Positions 16,978 to 27,576 of a stretch of DNA of 32,078 bases are shown here, piece by piece. The stretch spans positions 1-32,078 of the forward strand of contig JAFLTX010000021.1 in the NCBI GenBank assembly GCA_022509145.1. Direction: 5' to 3'. The DNA comes from Muribaculaceae bacterium. Its GTDB lineage: Bacteria > Bacteroidota > Bacteroidia > Bacteroidales > Muribaculaceae. The translations under genes were made by a program, and so were the position numbers. How positions within the stretch are numbered: the stretch's first letter is position 1; every line of letters starts with the position of its first letter. A model generated the notes under the pieces. The model was not told where the DNA came from. It did no database searches and saw nothing but the letters and a program-made list of their open reading frames with translations.

Positions 16978-17937
16978 CTACTCCTGCCAGGCCATCTCGT
17001 CACCCTCGTCTTCTTCCTCGGGGTGTTTGAGCTCATATTGCTGCTGAGGCACCTGAATGTTGAAATAGAATCCCTTTGCCGGGCTCCGGTGCTTGATGGT
17101 TCCGTCAGGCTGCACCTTCAGATAGTCGAATCCCGGTTCGATATAATCCATATCTACAGCCTCATAGCCGAGGAGTTGCACCATATCGTATTCATGCATC
17201 GGATAGATCACATACCACGCATTCTCCTCGTCGTCGCCCGTGCCGGTGCTCTTGATGGCACCCAAAAGATGCTCCAGACGATATTCCCAGATTTTTGCCG
17301 ACATATCTTTGCGGCGTTCTTTGAGCACATGCACCAGGAATGACATCTGGCGCAGGTCAAACGGATTGTCGAGCAGCGCCTTCTCGGCATATTTGCGTAT
17401 GGTGTCGATTTCGGCCTTCGAATGCTCCGTCTTGAGGCGCAGGCTGTCGGTCATACTGCTGTAGGGCGAGGTGCGGTAAGGGTCATAATCTTCCTGAAAC
17501 ATATATCCCAGATAGAGATAACGAAATTCCTCCTGCGTCATGGTGGTGTCGTTACGCTGATATTTCGCCATGAGTTTCGGGAAGTAGTATTTCCCCGAAG
17601 GATCGAGTGTGGCTGTGCGGATTTCGTCAAGGTCGGGTTTCTCCACCGAAATCTTCGCCAATCCGGTCTGCGAACCTTTAGCTTTCTCCTTATCCTTCTT
17701 TGCACCCTGCGACGCGCTAATGGCCACATCGCGGGTGGCCTGCGTCACACTCCGGTTGCCGGTCGCGGTGCTGCGCCGCGTAGTTTTCTTCTTTGTGGTT
17801 GCCGTTGTGGTTGCTTTGGTGCGCTTGCGCTTCCGTGCAGCCTCCATGTTTATCGGTGCCAGGAAAGCGAATGCCAGACACAGGCATATCGCCACTCTGC
17901 CGATTTTACATAAATTATATCTTTTCATCTTATTCAA
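16978..17937 (-). CDS. DUF4919-type exported protein
   Basis: Signal peptide; Lys/Thr-rich linker; YFPKLMAKYQRNDTTMTQEEFRYLYLGYMFQEDYDPYR motif recalled from DUF4919. Confidence 0.7.
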   Translation of the reverse strand: MNKMKRYNLCKIGRVAICLCLAFAFLAPINMEAARKRKRTKATTTATTKKKTTRRSTATGNRSVTQATRDVAISASQGAKKDKEKAKGSQTGLAKISVEKPDLDEIRTATLDPSGKYYFPKLMAKYQRNDTTMTQEEFRYLYLGYMFQEDYDPYRTSPYSSMTDSLRLKTEHSKAEIDTIRKYAEKALLDNPFDLRQMSFLVHVLKERRKDMSAKIWEYRLEHLLGAIKSTGTGDDEENAWYVIYPMHEYDMVQLLGYEAVDMDYIEPGFDYLKVQPDGTIKHRSPAKGFYFNIQVPQQQYELKHPEEEDEGDEMAWQE

Positions 17938-18482
17938 ATCTGAGCGTCATCGGGAGTATAACCCGCGATGAGCAACACAAAAACAAGTCCGATCTGCATC
18001 ACCGTCACTGCCACCGGGAATCCCTTGGCGAGAAGATAGGTGAAGAAATTCCCCGAGCTCAGCTCCACTCCCCTTCCGGCCGGAGTGTTGCTGTAAAGAA
18101 GGAAGCCGAAGAAGGCACCTACCGCCACTGCGATGATCATTATCCCGTAAAGCATGCTGATTGAAGAGGCCACGGTAAATCCCAGAAGGCCGATGGCCAG
18201 CCCCACAACAGCTCCTCCCAGAAGGTAACCCATCCCGCGCACCTGGCTGCGGACCCGGGCACTCTGGAGCATCGTGGCAAGCATAACCACCACCGTGATG
18301 CAGAGCCAGGAGATGAGCATGTTGTTGTTGATCGGGAGCCATGACACTCCGTCGGTATTGCAGAAACTGAAGCAGAACAGCCCTATGAACGCCAATGCCG
18401 GCGAATAGAACGGACGCGTGAAAAGCGATCCTATCGAGGCCATCCAAAGCAGGATGCTTACTATCAGCAGGAAAATACTCAT
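17934..18482 (-). CDS. Conserved membrane protein of unknown function
   Basis: Several hydrophobic segments; 4-bp overlap with the DUF4919 gene. Confidence 0.65.
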   Translation of the reverse strand: MSIFLLIVSILLWMASIGSLFTRPFYSPALAFIGLFCFSFCNTDGVSWLPINNNMLISWLCITVVVMLATMLQSARVRSQVRGMGYLLGGAVVGLAIGLLGFTVASSISMLYGIMIIAVAVGAFFGFLLYSNTPAGRGVELSSGNFFTYLLAKGFPVAVTVMQIGLVFVLLIAGYTPDDAQI

Positions 18483-18574
18483 ATTTTTATAACGTTATTT
18501 TAAAGTTTTTAGTAACCCGGCAGAGCCTTCGGCAATCTCTAAAAAATGTTAAAGTTTCATCAGTTTTTCGGTCT

Positions 18575-20659
18575 CTATTTCTCTTTATCCTTTCTGGCAT
18601 TCATCTCCGGATATGAGATGCGGGTGTGATAGATGTTCCCCAGGCGTTTTATGAAGGTGCGCTTAATGGTCTCTATGTCGCGGAATGAGATGGGAGCTTC
18701 CTTGAACATCCCGTCGGCCACCTGCCCGTCGATAATCTTGTTCACCAGATTGGTGATAGATTCCTGCGAATAATCCTGAAGGCTGCGCGAGGCTGCCTCC
18801 ACGGCGTCGGCCATCATCAGGATGGCAGTCTCCTTGGTCATCGGATCGGGTCCCGGGTATTGGAAATCTTCCTTGCGCACGTTCTCCATCCCTCTTTCGT
18901 TCACCGCGGTGGTGTAGAAATATCGTGCCATACCCTTTCCGTGATGCTGGCTGATGAAATCACGTATCACTTTCGGCAGCTTGTTGCTTTTGGCCAGAGC
19001 CAGCCCGCAAGAGATGTGGGAGATTATCTTCTTGGCGCTCGTCTCGGGGTCAAGCCCGTTGTGAGGGTTCACTCCGTGTTGATTCTCGGTGAAAAACGAA
19101 GGGCTCTCGAGCTTACCGATGTCGTGGTAGAGCGCCCCGGTTCGCGTAAGCAATGTATTGGCCCCGATGGCCAGAGCGGCCTCGGCTGCAAGGGTCGACA
19201 CCTGCACGGAGTGCTGGAAGGTGCCGGGAGCGTCTTGAGCCAACCTCCGCAGCAACGGATTGTTGATGTCGCTCAATTCCACAAGCGTTACGTTTGATGT
19301 GAAACCGAATATCTTCTCTATCACGAGGATGAGGATGTAAACGAAACTCAACACTATGGCATTGATGGCAAAGTAGGCATACACGTGATAGTTGATGCCG
19401 CTCCAGGCCCCCTCGCGCACAAGCTGCAGCGCCGTGTAGGCCACACAGTATGTCACGAATGTGATGACGGCAGTCTGCAGCAGCTGCGAGCGCTTGGTGA
19501 GCTGCGTGATGCTCAACGCGGCAAAGATGCCCACCAACGCCTGCATTATTATGAACTGCTGGGGGAAGGTGGCCACGAGCGAGGTGATGAGCACAGTCGC
19601 AAGCAGGGAGATGATGGCGGTGCGGGAATCGAAAAACACCATCACCACCACAGGCACCGCGGCAAACGGCACCATCGACAACCCCCCGGGCACAAACTCG
19701 AACATCAGGATGCCGAACACCACGAAGAGCGTGATGTAGACCACCAAAAACGACATCTGCTTGAGCGAGTCGTAGAATTCGGGCCTGTAATGGCTCAGGT
19801 AAACATACAGCACAAGAAGCACAAGGAAGATGATAACCCCGCGCCCGAGATAGTAGAACACCTGCGTCTCCTCGTGGTCGTCAAGCTCGTCGAGCATCTT
19901 CATATAAGTCTGCAGATTGGTGTAGACTTGCGGCGTAACGATCTCTCCGCGGTCCACGATCCTCTGCCCCTGCTTTATCACTCCCAATGCGGCCGTTACC
20001 TCCTGAAGTTCCTGCGTGCGGAATTTCTGATCGAACACAGAGTCGATCACCACGTTGGGGTTGATGGCCGAATGAAGCGCACGGGCCATCGGCGTCGTGA
20101 GCGCGCTTTCGTCGGCTCCTTTGAGTCGGGTGTAGGCAGAGTCTATGAAAACGAATGCCTCTCCGGCGGTCAGCATCGGAGCCACGTCGCGCTCCACGAT
20201 TATCGAAGGGTCGGAGGCGTCGGCCACTCTTACCCGCATCTGCTCAAGCCCGTCGAGCGAGTTCTCGAGATCGGAGTCCATCACGCCGTCGCGATACACC
20301 TGCGCCAGCAGAGACGACAGGATGGTGAGATCGGTGCGCGATATCGTGCCTGACGCACTGTCGGTGAGAGCTTTCATCAAGTTGGCCTGGTTGGCTATCG
20401 CCACTTCGTCTATCCTTTTCACAAACGGGATGAAGTTGGCGTTGATGCTGTCGCGCTTCGCCGCTATGGAAGCCGAGTCGCGGAGCACGGGCACGTCGAA
20501 TTCCGCCGTCAGCAAGGGGTATTTCCACGGCTGGTTCACTTCGTAACTGTATGAGTTGTGGTCCACTCTCGGCATCACGGCCAGCATCACGGCTATCGCA
20601 CCCGCCATAAGGCAGATGCGCACCAATCCTCTGAACCAAGCACTCGTTTTAGCTTTCAT
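18575..20659 (-). CDS. 7TM-HD family phosphohydrolase, PgpH-like (putative c-di-AMP phosphodiesterase)
   Basis: N-terminal extracytoplasmic region, membrane segments, then HD domain: FQHSVQVSTLAAEAALAIGANTLLTRTGALYHDIGKLESPSFFTENQHG...ISHISCGLALA. Confidence 0.88.
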   Translation of the reverse strand: MKAKTSAWFRGLVRICLMAGAIAVMLAVMPRVDHNSYSYEVNQPWKYPLLTAEFDVPVLRDSASIAAKRDSINANFIPFVKRIDEVAIANQANLMKALTDSASGTISRTDLTILSSLLAQVYRDGVMDSDLENSLDGLEQMRVRVADASDPSIIVERDVAPMLTAGEAFVFIDSAYTRLKGADESALTTPMARALHSAINPNVVIDSVFDQKFRTQELQEVTAALGVIKQGQRIVDRGEIVTPQVYTNLQTYMKMLDELDDHEETQVFYYLGRGVIIFLVLLVLYVYLSHYRPEFYDSLKQMSFLVVYITLFVVFGILMFEFVPGGLSMVPFAAVPVVVMVFFDSRTAIISLLATVLITSLVATFPQQFIIMQALVGIFAALSITQLTKRSQLLQTAVITFVTYCVAYTALQLVREGAWSGINYHVYAYFAINAIVLSFVYILILVIEKIFGFTSNVTLVELSDINNPLLRRLAQDAPGTFQHSVQVSTLAAEAALAIGANTLLTRTGALYHDIGKLESPSFFTENQHGVNPHNGLDPETSAKKIISHISCGLALAKSNKLPKVIRDFISQHHGKGMARYFYTTAVNERGMENVRKEDFQYPGPDPMTKETAILMMADAVEAASRSLQDYSQESITNLVNKIIDGQVADGMFKEAPISFRDIETIKRTFIKRLGNIYHTRISYPEMNARKDKEK

Positions 20660-22157
20660 TTTTGCGTAGATATTGTCCTATTTTAGCTTTGGCCCGCGCC
20701 GTAACTGCATATCCTATCCAGTCGCTCTCCGGATGGCGGTTGGCGGCCGTGATTATCTCCACCTGGTCGCCGCTGTCGAGCTCATGCGACAACGGCTTGA
20801 GTTTGTGGTTTATCTTCCCGGCGATGCAATGTTCTCCGATGTCGGTGTGGATGGCATACGCCAGATCAAGCACCGTGGAGCCTTTCGGAAGGCGTTTCAC
20901 CTCCCCGCGGGGGGTAAACACGTAGATCTCTGACGTGAAGAGGTTGAGCCTGATGGTGTCAAGGAAGTCGAGAGATGTCGGCTCCGGATGGGCCAGAATA
21001 TCCTTTATGGTACCCATGCACTTGTCGAGAGCCGATTCCGGGCCGCCAATCCCTTCCTTATATTTCCAGTGGGCGGCATATCCCAGCTCGGCGATATCGT
21101 CCATCTTGCGCGAACGTATCTGCACCTCCACCCACTTCCCTTTCGGGCCCATGGCCGTGAGATGAAGAGCCTGGTAGCCGTTGGCTTTCGGCGACGACAC
21201 CCAGTCGCGGGTCCGCTCCGGATGGAGGGTATAGCCGTCGGTGAAGATGCCGTATATCTTGTAGCACAGCAGCTTCTCCATAGCCTCGTCGTCGTTCTCG
21301 AAAATCACACGGATGGCATATACGTCATACACCTCGTCAAACCCTATGTTCTTCTTATGCATCTTGTTCCAGATGCTGTAGGCACTCTTCACCCTGGTTC
21401 GGATCTCATACTTGAGGCCGGCCGCGTCGAGTTTCTCTTTTACCGGAGCGATAAATTCCTCTACAATCGCCTTTCGCTCCTCTTCGGTGGCCTTCAGCAT
21501 CTCCTTGATCTCGGCATATTCCTGAGGATGCTCGTAGCGGAACGCGAGGTCTTCAAACTCCGACTTGATCTTATGCAGGCCGAGCCGGTGAGCCAGGGGG
21601 GCATAGATGTAGAGCGTCTCTCCTGCCACTTTCAGCTGCTTCTCGGGGCGCACGAACTGTAGGGTGCGCATATTGTGGAGCCTGTCGGCCATCTTCACCA
21701 ACACCACCCGGATGTCTGTGCTCATCGAGAGCAGAAGGTTGCGGAAGTTTTCAGCCTGCGCCGTTGAGCGCGCGTCCATAATCCCGCCCGAAATCTTCGC
21801 CAGCCCTTCCACGATGGCCGCTATCTTGTCGCCGAAATTGTCTGCTATGTCGTCGCGGGCATAGTCTGCATCCTCGAGCACTTCGTGCAGCAGGGCCGAG
21901 CAAATCGAGGTGGAGCCGAGTCCGAGCTCCGATATCACGATTTTGGCCACAGCCAGAGGGTGCAGGATATAAGGCTCCCCGCTGCGGCGACGGCGCCCGC
22001 GGTGTGCCTCCCGCGCGAACCGGAATGCCCTCTCTATCACCTCCACCTTACGCCGGTGGTTGCTCGCCAGATATGCCGCCACCACATCGCGGTAGGCCGC
22101 ATCGATTATGCGGTCTTCCTCTTGCGGGCTCATCGGCCAGGGGTGTTCTGAGTGCAT
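20649..22157 (-). CDS. RelA/SpoT-family (p)ppGpp synthetase/hydrolase, short form ending after TGS
   Basis: Hydrolase region YILHPLAVAKIV / ALLHEVLEDAD / VKMADRLHNMRTL; synthetase region SIWNKM, DVYAIRVIF, WVSSPKANGYQALHLTAMGPKGKWVEVQIRSRKMDDIAELGYAAHWKYK; TGS IYVFTPRGEVKRLPKGSTVLDLAYAIHTDIG; stop shortly after. Confidence 0.92.
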   Translation of the reverse strand: MHSEHPWPMSPQEEDRIIDAAYRDVVAAYLASNHRRKVEVIERAFRFAREAHRGRRRRSGEPYILHPLAVAKIVISELGLGSTSICSALLHEVLEDADYARDDIADNFGDKIAAIVEGLAKISGGIMDARSTAQAENFRNLLLSMSTDIRVVLVKMADRLHNMRTLQFVRPEKQLKVAGETLYIYAPLAHRLGLHKIKSEFEDLAFRYEHPQEYAEIKEMLKATEEERKAIVEEFIAPVKEKLDAAGLKYEIRTRVKSAYSIWNKMHKKNIGFDEVYDVYAIRVIFENDDEAMEKLLCYKIYGIFTDGYTLHPERTRDWVSSPKANGYQALHLTAMGPKGKWVEVQIRSRKMDDIAELGYAAHWKYKEGIGGPESALDKCMGTIKDILAHPEPTSLDFLDTIRLNLFTSEIYVFTPRGEVKRLPKGSTVLDLAYAIHTDIGEHCIAGKINHKLKPLSHELDSGDQVEIITAANRHPESDWIGYAVTARAKAKIGQYLRKNES

Positions 22158-22226
22158 CCTTTTCGCTCTTTTTATCTGCTGACCACCCCGGGCTCCCGCA
22201 TCACAGGCGCCCGGGTTGCAGCGGTT

Positions 22227-24959
22227 TTATCGGTTTACCACCACCTTGAAGGTGCGGTTGGTGCCATCGGAATATTTCGTCACCTTGAGATAGATGCCAT
22301 TCTGCGGACGCTCTACCTTAAGGCCGGAGAGGGTGTACCACTCTTCGCTTACTATATCCACGGCTTCCAGGTCTGATTTGATCTCCTCCACACCGTTCAC
22401 CACGTTCTTGTTGATGATCAGCACGTAGGAGTTGGCCGGGATGGTCACTTTGCCGGCGGCAACGTCGAAGCTCGGCTCGGTGCCGTAGCTCTTCGATGCG
22501 ATGCTGTAGTCGGCGGGATTGGTCGAGGCAAAGCTGGTGCTCATCGTGAGCTCCTTGTCCACCTGCGGATTTACGAGCAGGTGAAGCTCCTTCCCGGCTG
22601 CCGACGAATGGAAATAGCGGCCAAGCACCCAGCCTGAGAAGTTGAGCGACGAAGACGCCGACTCGCTGAACAGCTCGGGATTGCTGAGGCGTATGCCGAT
22701 GAGCTCGCAATAGCTGTCGTAGAGACCGCGGCGGTCGGGCACATCATAGTAGCTCCACAATACCGGCTTCGGGCTGGTGTTGTTGCCGCCCTGAGCGTCC
22801 TTGGTGTTGGTGTTGTTGCCGAGTTCTGAGAATTGCCATATCATATGTGCGCCGGGAGCCATCAGCATCTGCGCTGCGGCCGAGCCGAGCCTGCGCATCG
22901 AGAGCGACAGGTCGCCCTTTATCCCCTGCACGCCGCTTACTTCCTGGGCGTAGGCAAGCCGCTGCTCGTCGTGGCTCTCGAGGAAGCTCACGGTCGAGCC
23001 CCAGGTCCTGCTGTTCTTGGTGGCAAGCATCGCGTTGAGCGAGGCGTTGGATGAATTTCCCTGGGCAAACTGACAACCCTGATAGTTGAGCTGCACCCAG
23101 TTGAGCTGCCCGAAGGCTGCCATTTCATTCTCTTCCTGAGCTCCGGCGAAGTTTTCGTTGATAAAGATGCAGTTGGGATTGACCTCCAGCATCGCCAGCT
23201 GGATATCGCGCATATTCTGGACGCGCGACTTGTTGTAGGCATTCGTGGCGCCGTCGCCGTTGTTGGCATAGGAGTCATTGTTCCCCAGACCTTTCACCAG
23301 GTCGAAGCGGTAGCCGTCAACGTGGTATTCCTTCATCCAATATTGCACGGCGTCTTTCCACTGCTGCCTTACCAGAGGATGGCCCTGGTTCCAGTCGTTG
23401 AGCACACTGTAGGCGTGAGGGGCGGTGGCATTGTACATCGGATTCGACCCAACGGGATACATCTGGTACCAAGGATGCTGCCAGTCGCTCTGATTGAACA
23501 CCATATCGAGCACCACGGCGATTCCGGCCTCGTGGCAGGCGTTGATGAAGGTCTTGTAATCCGCGGGGGTGCCGTAAGCCTTGTCGGGAGCGAAGTAGAA
23601 GTTGGGATTGTAGCCCCACGAGTTGTTGCCGTTGAACTCGCATATCGGCATAAGCTCGATGCAGTTCACACCAAGTTTCTTGAGATACGGCAGCTTCTCC
23701 AGTGCCTTCTTCAATGTTCCGTTACCTCTGGCCTCGCCTTCGTTGCCGGTGAAGTCACGGAGCAGAAGCTCGTAGACGATCAGGTTATCCTTGTCGGCCG
23801 GAGTGAAGTTGTCGTCGGTCCATTCGAAGTCGTTGATGTTCCCCTGATATACGGCCAGCGATACGTTGTTCCCCGGGATCTTGTTGGTGGGATAAGCCGG
23901 CAGGTTGGGGAAGACTGTCGATGAGATATATTTGTCGTTCGAGGGGTCAAGTATAAGCTTGGCATACGGATCGCCCACACGTGTGCTTCCGTCTACAAGA
24001 TAATAGTAGATGTACTGCTTGGTGGGGTCGATATTCGGGACTGTGAGCCAGAAATAGCGCTGGCCGTTATAGTCTTGATACGACATCAGATAATCGTCGG
24101 AAGTCTCAAAGTCGTTCCAGCTTCCCACCATCATCACCCCTCTCTTCTCGGGGGCTGCGATACAGAAGGTCACACTGCCGTCGGCGTTTGCCACTGCGCC
24201 CATCTTGGGCACACCGCCGGGATAGTTGGCCTGTGGAGAACCGGCTGTCAGCGTAAGTGTCATCTGCTGCGATTTGCGCGTGCCGTCGGGGAGCACGGCG
24301 TTGCCGTAGATGTTGTAGCGGCCCGGCTCGATGAAATGATATTCGGCCGTGAGGGTTTTGGCATTCTCGGCTTTCGCTATGTCTTCTTTGCCGTTTATGT
24401 TGATTGTAAGCGTGGCTTCCTCAGTGGAGGCAAGTGTGAAAGTCACGTTGCTGGTCTCGTCGGTCATCACGGTGTCGTCGCCAAGGCTTGAAGTCAGTTG
24501 CACCTGCAGGCCGCCGTCAAGCACGTCCACGAATATATCGCCATTGGAGGCTGTCTTACCTTCCAGGCTTTTGTCGGCCGTGCGGAAAACGAAGGCCAGC
24601 TTGGTGATGGTCTGGTTGGCAGGCACTCCGTAGTAACTCCTGATGTCGCCGATATAGAGGCTGTAGAGGTTCTCGCCCTCGTAGGTCATCAGGTATTTGG
24701 TGGAGTTGTCGCCCCACGTCGGAGCATACTTCCAGTCGCTCGGGCCGGTGGAGGTGGTGAGCAAGACACCGGTGTGGGCGTAGATCTGCGTGCTCGGCGG
24801 AAGGTCCGCGAGCTTCTTGTTACCCTGGTCCGCGTGGAAGTAGATGGTTAGATTCTGGGTGCTCTCCTGCACCACACCCGGAGATGTGGTCACTTGCGCC
24901 TGGGCTCCCACCCATGCCAAGAGCAGGCTGATAATGAGCATGATTGAGTTTCTTCTCAT
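22227..24959 (-). CDS. Secreted GH13 alpha-amylase-family glycoside hydrolase with N-terminal beta-sandwich regions and C-terminal sorting-like tail
   Basis: Signal peptide; GH13 motifs DMVFNQ, GYRFDLVKG (nucleophile D), FINENF (acid E), LESHDEQR; C-terminus EEWYTLSGLKVERPQNGIYLKVTKYSDGTNRTFKVVVNR. Confidence 0.92.
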   Translation of the reverse strand: MRRNSIMLIISLLLAWVGAQAQVTTSPGVVQESTQNLTIYFHADQGNKKLADLPPSTQIYAHTGVLLTTSTGPSDWKYAPTWGDNSTKYLMTYEGENLYSLYIGDIRSYYGVPANQTITKLAFVFRTADKSLEGKTASNGDIFVDVLDGGLQVQLTSSLGDDTVMTDETSNVTFTLASTEEATLTININGKEDIAKAENAKTLTAEYHFIEPGRYNIYGNAVLPDGTRKSQQMTLTLTAGSPQANYPGGVPKMGAVANADGSVTFCIAAPEKRGVMMVGSWNDFETSDDYLMSYQDYNGQRYFWLTVPNIDPTKQYIYYYLVDGSTRVGDPYAKLILDPSNDKYISSTVFPNLPAYPTNKIPGNNVSLAVYQGNINDFEWTDDNFTPADKDNLIVYELLLRDFTGNEGEARGNGTLKKALEKLPYLKKLGVNCIELMPICEFNGNNSWGYNPNFYFAPDKAYGTPADYKTFINACHEAGIAVVLDMVFNQSDWQHPWYQMYPVGSNPMYNATAPHAYSVLNDWNQGHPLVRQQWKDAVQYWMKEYHVDGYRFDLVKGLGNNDSYANNGDGATNAYNKSRVQNMRDIQLAMLEVNPNCIFINENFAGAQEENEMAAFGQLNWVQLNYQGCQFAQGNSSNASLNAMLATKNSRTWGSTVSFLESHDEQRLAYAQEVSGVQGIKGDLSLSMRRLGSAAAQMLMAPGAHMIWQFSELGNNTNTKDAQGGNNTSPKPVLWSYYDVPDRRGLYDSYCELIGIRLSNPELFSESASSSLNFSGWVLGRYFHSSAAGKELHLLVNPQVDKELTMSTSFASTNPADYSIASKSYGTEPSFDVAAGKVTIPANSYVLIINKNVVNGVEEIKSDLEAVDIVSEEWYTLSGLKVERPQNGIYLKVTKYSDGTNRTFKVVVNR

Positions 24960-25033
24960 GGTTCTGTTTTTATTAGTTAAACCCTTTGTTAATTTCTTTT
25001 TTAGTATCTCTTGTTCCCTTTTTTCAGAGGGCG

Positions 25034-26035
25034 TTATTCCTTCGCGGCGTCTTCCGGGCTTTCGGATTCTGCCAATCTCGCCTCAAACTCGGCGTCTGCC
25101 TCCTTCTCGCGATGCTCATAGGCATCCACGATGCGCTGAACAAGCGGATGACGCACTATATCTTTCTTCTGATAGTCAATCATCCCGATCCCCTTCACTC
25201 CGCGGAGAATGCGGATTGCCTGCAGCAGGCCGCTCTGCACCGTGCGCGGAAGGTCAATCTGCGAGGTGTCGCCCGTCACGATCATCTTTGCGTTCATACC
25301 AAGGCGCGTCAGAAACATTTTCATCTGATGCTTGGTGGTGTTCTGGGCCTCGTCGAGGATGATGATCGAGTCGTTGAGCGTACGCCCGCGCATGAAGGCC
25401 AACGGTGCTATCTGGATGGTGTCGCTCTCCATATACTCCTTCAGCTTCAGAGCCGGGATCATATCTTCGAGCGCATCGTAGAGCGGTCGCAGATATGGAT
25501 CGATCTTATCTTTCATATCGCCCGGGAGAAAACCGAGTTTCTCGCCGGCTTCCACCGCAGGGCGGCTCAGCAGGATGCGCTTGCACTGACGGTTTTTCAG
25601 CGCGGCCACGGCCAGGGCTATGGCGATGTAGGTCTTACCCGTTCCCGCAGGACCGAGAGCGAACGTGAGGTCGTTCTGGTGAAAACTCTTCACCATCAGA
25701 GCCTGGTTGTGGTTGCGCGGCGATATCGGCTTCCCGTTCTGACCGAAGATTATCACCCCTTCGGCAGCAACCGACTTCGGGGGGTCGCCCTTCACGATGT
25801 CGATTATATCCTCGTCGCGCAGTTTGTTGTATTTCACGGCGTGGCTCTCTATCTTGCGGATTTTCGCCTCGAATTCCGCTGTCTCGGAGTCTTCGCCTAT
25901 CACCTTTATCACATTGCCGCGCGCCGCGATCCTCAACTTCGGGAAGAGGTTGCGCAGCAGGCTTATGTTGGCGTTGTTCACCCCATAAAACGTCTGGGGG
26001 TCAACCTGTTCGATTATTACTGTTCTTTCTATCAT
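25034..26035 (-). CDS. phoH: PhoH-family ATPase
   Basis: [22 protein letters not shown] (Walker A), [73 protein letters not shown]. Confidence 0.95.
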   Translation of the reverse strand: MIERTVIIEQVDPQTFYGVNNANISLLRNLFPKLRIAARGNVIKVIGEDSETAEFEAKIRKIESHAVKYNKLRDEDIIDIVKGDPPKSVAAEGVIIFGQNGKPISPRNHNQALMVKSFHQNDLTFALGPAGTGKTYIAIALAVAALKNRQCKRILLSRPAVEAGEKLGFLPGDMKDKIDPYLRPLYDALEDMIPALKLKEYMESDTIQIAPLAFMRGRTLNDSIIILDEAQNTTKHQMKMFLTRLGMNAKMIVTGDTSQIDLPRTVQSGLLQAIRILRGVKGIGMIDYQKKDIVRHPLVQRIVDAYEHREKEADAEFEARLAESESPEDAAKE

Positions 26036-27480
26036 CCTACACTTCCTTCAAGTGTTATCTGAAGCAACTTTTGTGCCTCAACCGCAAACTCCATCGGAAG
26101 CTTGTTCATCACTTCCTTTGCGTAGCCGTTCACGATCAGAGCCACAGCCTCCTCCATCGGGATGCCGCGCTGACGGCAATAGAAAAGCTGCTCCTCGTTG
26201 ATTTTCGAGGTCGTGGCCTCGTGTTCAAGCGTGCTTTCGTCGTTTTGCACGTCTATGTAGGGGAAGGTGTGGGCCCCGCAGCGGTCGCCCATCAAAAGCG
26301 AGTCGCACTGGGTGTAGTTGCGGCTCCCGACGGCGCGCTTGTCCACCTTCACCAGTCCCCGGTAAGAATTCTGGCTGTTGCCGGCCGAAATACCTTTGCT
26401 TATTATCGTGGAGCGCGTGTTGCGCCCTATGTGTATCATCTTGGTGCCCGTGTCGGCCTGCTGGTAGTTGTTGGTCACGGCCACGGAATAAAACTCTCCT
26501 ACGCTCTCGTCGCCTTTCAAGACGCAGGAGGGATACTTCCACGTGATGGCAGAGCCCGTCTCCACCTGTGTCCACGAGATTTTTGACCGCGCCCCGCGGC
26601 AGAGCCCGCGCTTGGTCACGAAATTGTAAATCCCGCCTCGGCCCTCGGCATCCCCGGCATACCAGTTTTGCACTGTGGAATACTTAACTTCGCCTCTCTC
26701 TTCGGCTATGATCTCCACTATCGCGGCATGCAGCTGGTTTTCGTCGCGCATCGGCGCCGTGCACCCTTCGAGATAAGAAACGTATGCATCGTCGTCGGCC
26801 ACTATCAACGTGCGCTCAAACTGACCCGTTCCGGCCGCGTTGATGCGGAAATACGTGCTAAGCTCCATCGGGCATCTCACTCCCTTCGGGATGTAGACGA
26901 ACGAACCGTCGGAGAAGACGGCGCTGTTGAGGGCCGCATAGAAGTTGTCGCGGTAGCTCACCACGGTGCCGAGATATTTCTTCACCAAGTCGGGATAATC
27001 CTTCACCGCCTCTGAAAACGAACAGAAAATCACCCCCAGTTCAGCCAGCTTCTCGCGGTGGGTGGTCTTTACCGACACCGAGTCAAAAACGGCGTCCACA
27101 GCCACTCCCGCCAGTTGTTTCTGCTCCTCGAGCGATATCCCCAGGCGGTCGAATGTCTTGAGCAGCTCGGGGTCCACCTCGTCAAGGCTCTTCTTCTCCT
27201 CTTTCTTCTTCGGGGCAGCATAATACGATATGGCCTGAAAGTCTATCTCGGGGATGTCGAGATGAGCCCAGCGTGGAGGTGTAAGCGTGAGCCAGTGGCG
27301 ATAAGCCGCCAGGCGGAACTCAAGCAGCCACTCCGGCTCCTCCTTGATTTTCGAGATCAGGCGAATCACGTCTTCATTCAGCCCGGGCGCAACGATGTCG
27401 GTCTCTACCTCCGTGGTGAAACCATACTTGTAATCCTGCGCCGCTGTCTGCTGCAATATATTTTCTGTATTCTCAGCCAT
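26032..27480 (-). CDS. sufB: Fe-S cluster assembly protein SufB
   Basis: [117 protein letters not shown]. Confidence 0.96.
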   Translation of the reverse strand: MAENTENILQQTAAQDYKYGFTTEVETDIVAPGLNEDVIRLISKIKEEPEWLLEFRLAAYRHWLTLTPPRWAHLDIPEIDFQAISYYAAPKKKEEKKSLDEVDPELLKTFDRLGISLEEQKQLAGVAVDAVFDSVSVKTTHREKLAELGVIFCSFSEAVKDYPDLVKKYLGTVVSYRDNFYAALNSAVFSDGSFVYIPKGVRCPMELSTYFRINAAGTGQFERTLIVADDDAYVSYLEGCTAPMRDENQLHAAIVEIIAEERGEVKYSTVQNWYAGDAEGRGGIYNFVTKRGLCRGARSKISWTQVETGSAITWKYPSCVLKGDESVGEFYSVAVTNNYQQADTGTKMIHIGRNTRSTIISKGISAGNSQNSYRGLVKVDKRAVGSRNYTQCDSLLMGDRCGAHTFPYIDVQNDESTLEHEATTSKINEEQLFYCRQRGIPMEEAVALIVNGYAKEVMNKLPMEFAVEAQKLLQITLEGSVG

Positions 27481-27545
27481 TTCTTCTTCTTTTTTAATCT
27501 CCCCGTTCTACCCTGTGCACAACTCTCCCAATCAACTACCCACTG

Positions 27546-27576
27546 CAAATATAGCAATTTTTCTCCATCTCCGCAA
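27546..27576 (-). promoter_or_regulatory. Bacteroidetes-type promoter for sufB-phoH
   Basis: Minus strand TTG (27574-27576), 20-bp gap, TATATTTG (27546-27553), upstream of the SufB start at 27480. Confidence 0.45.

Noticed and set aside
19385-20353. 322-aa plus-strand ORF antisense to the PgpH-like gene
   Set aside because: His/Arg-rich translation typical of a GC-rich shadow frame opposite a well-supported CDS.
20640-20670. Frameshift or sequencing error truncating the Rel C-terminus
   Set aside because: Downstream sequence is the normal N-terminus of a 7TM-HD protein, with no remnant of an ACT or helical domain. Cannot be fully excluded without relatives.
24986-26062. 358-aa plus-strand ORF antisense to phoH
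   Set aside because: Shadow ORF: lies opposite a clear PhoH with all motifs, and its translation shows no recognisable domain.
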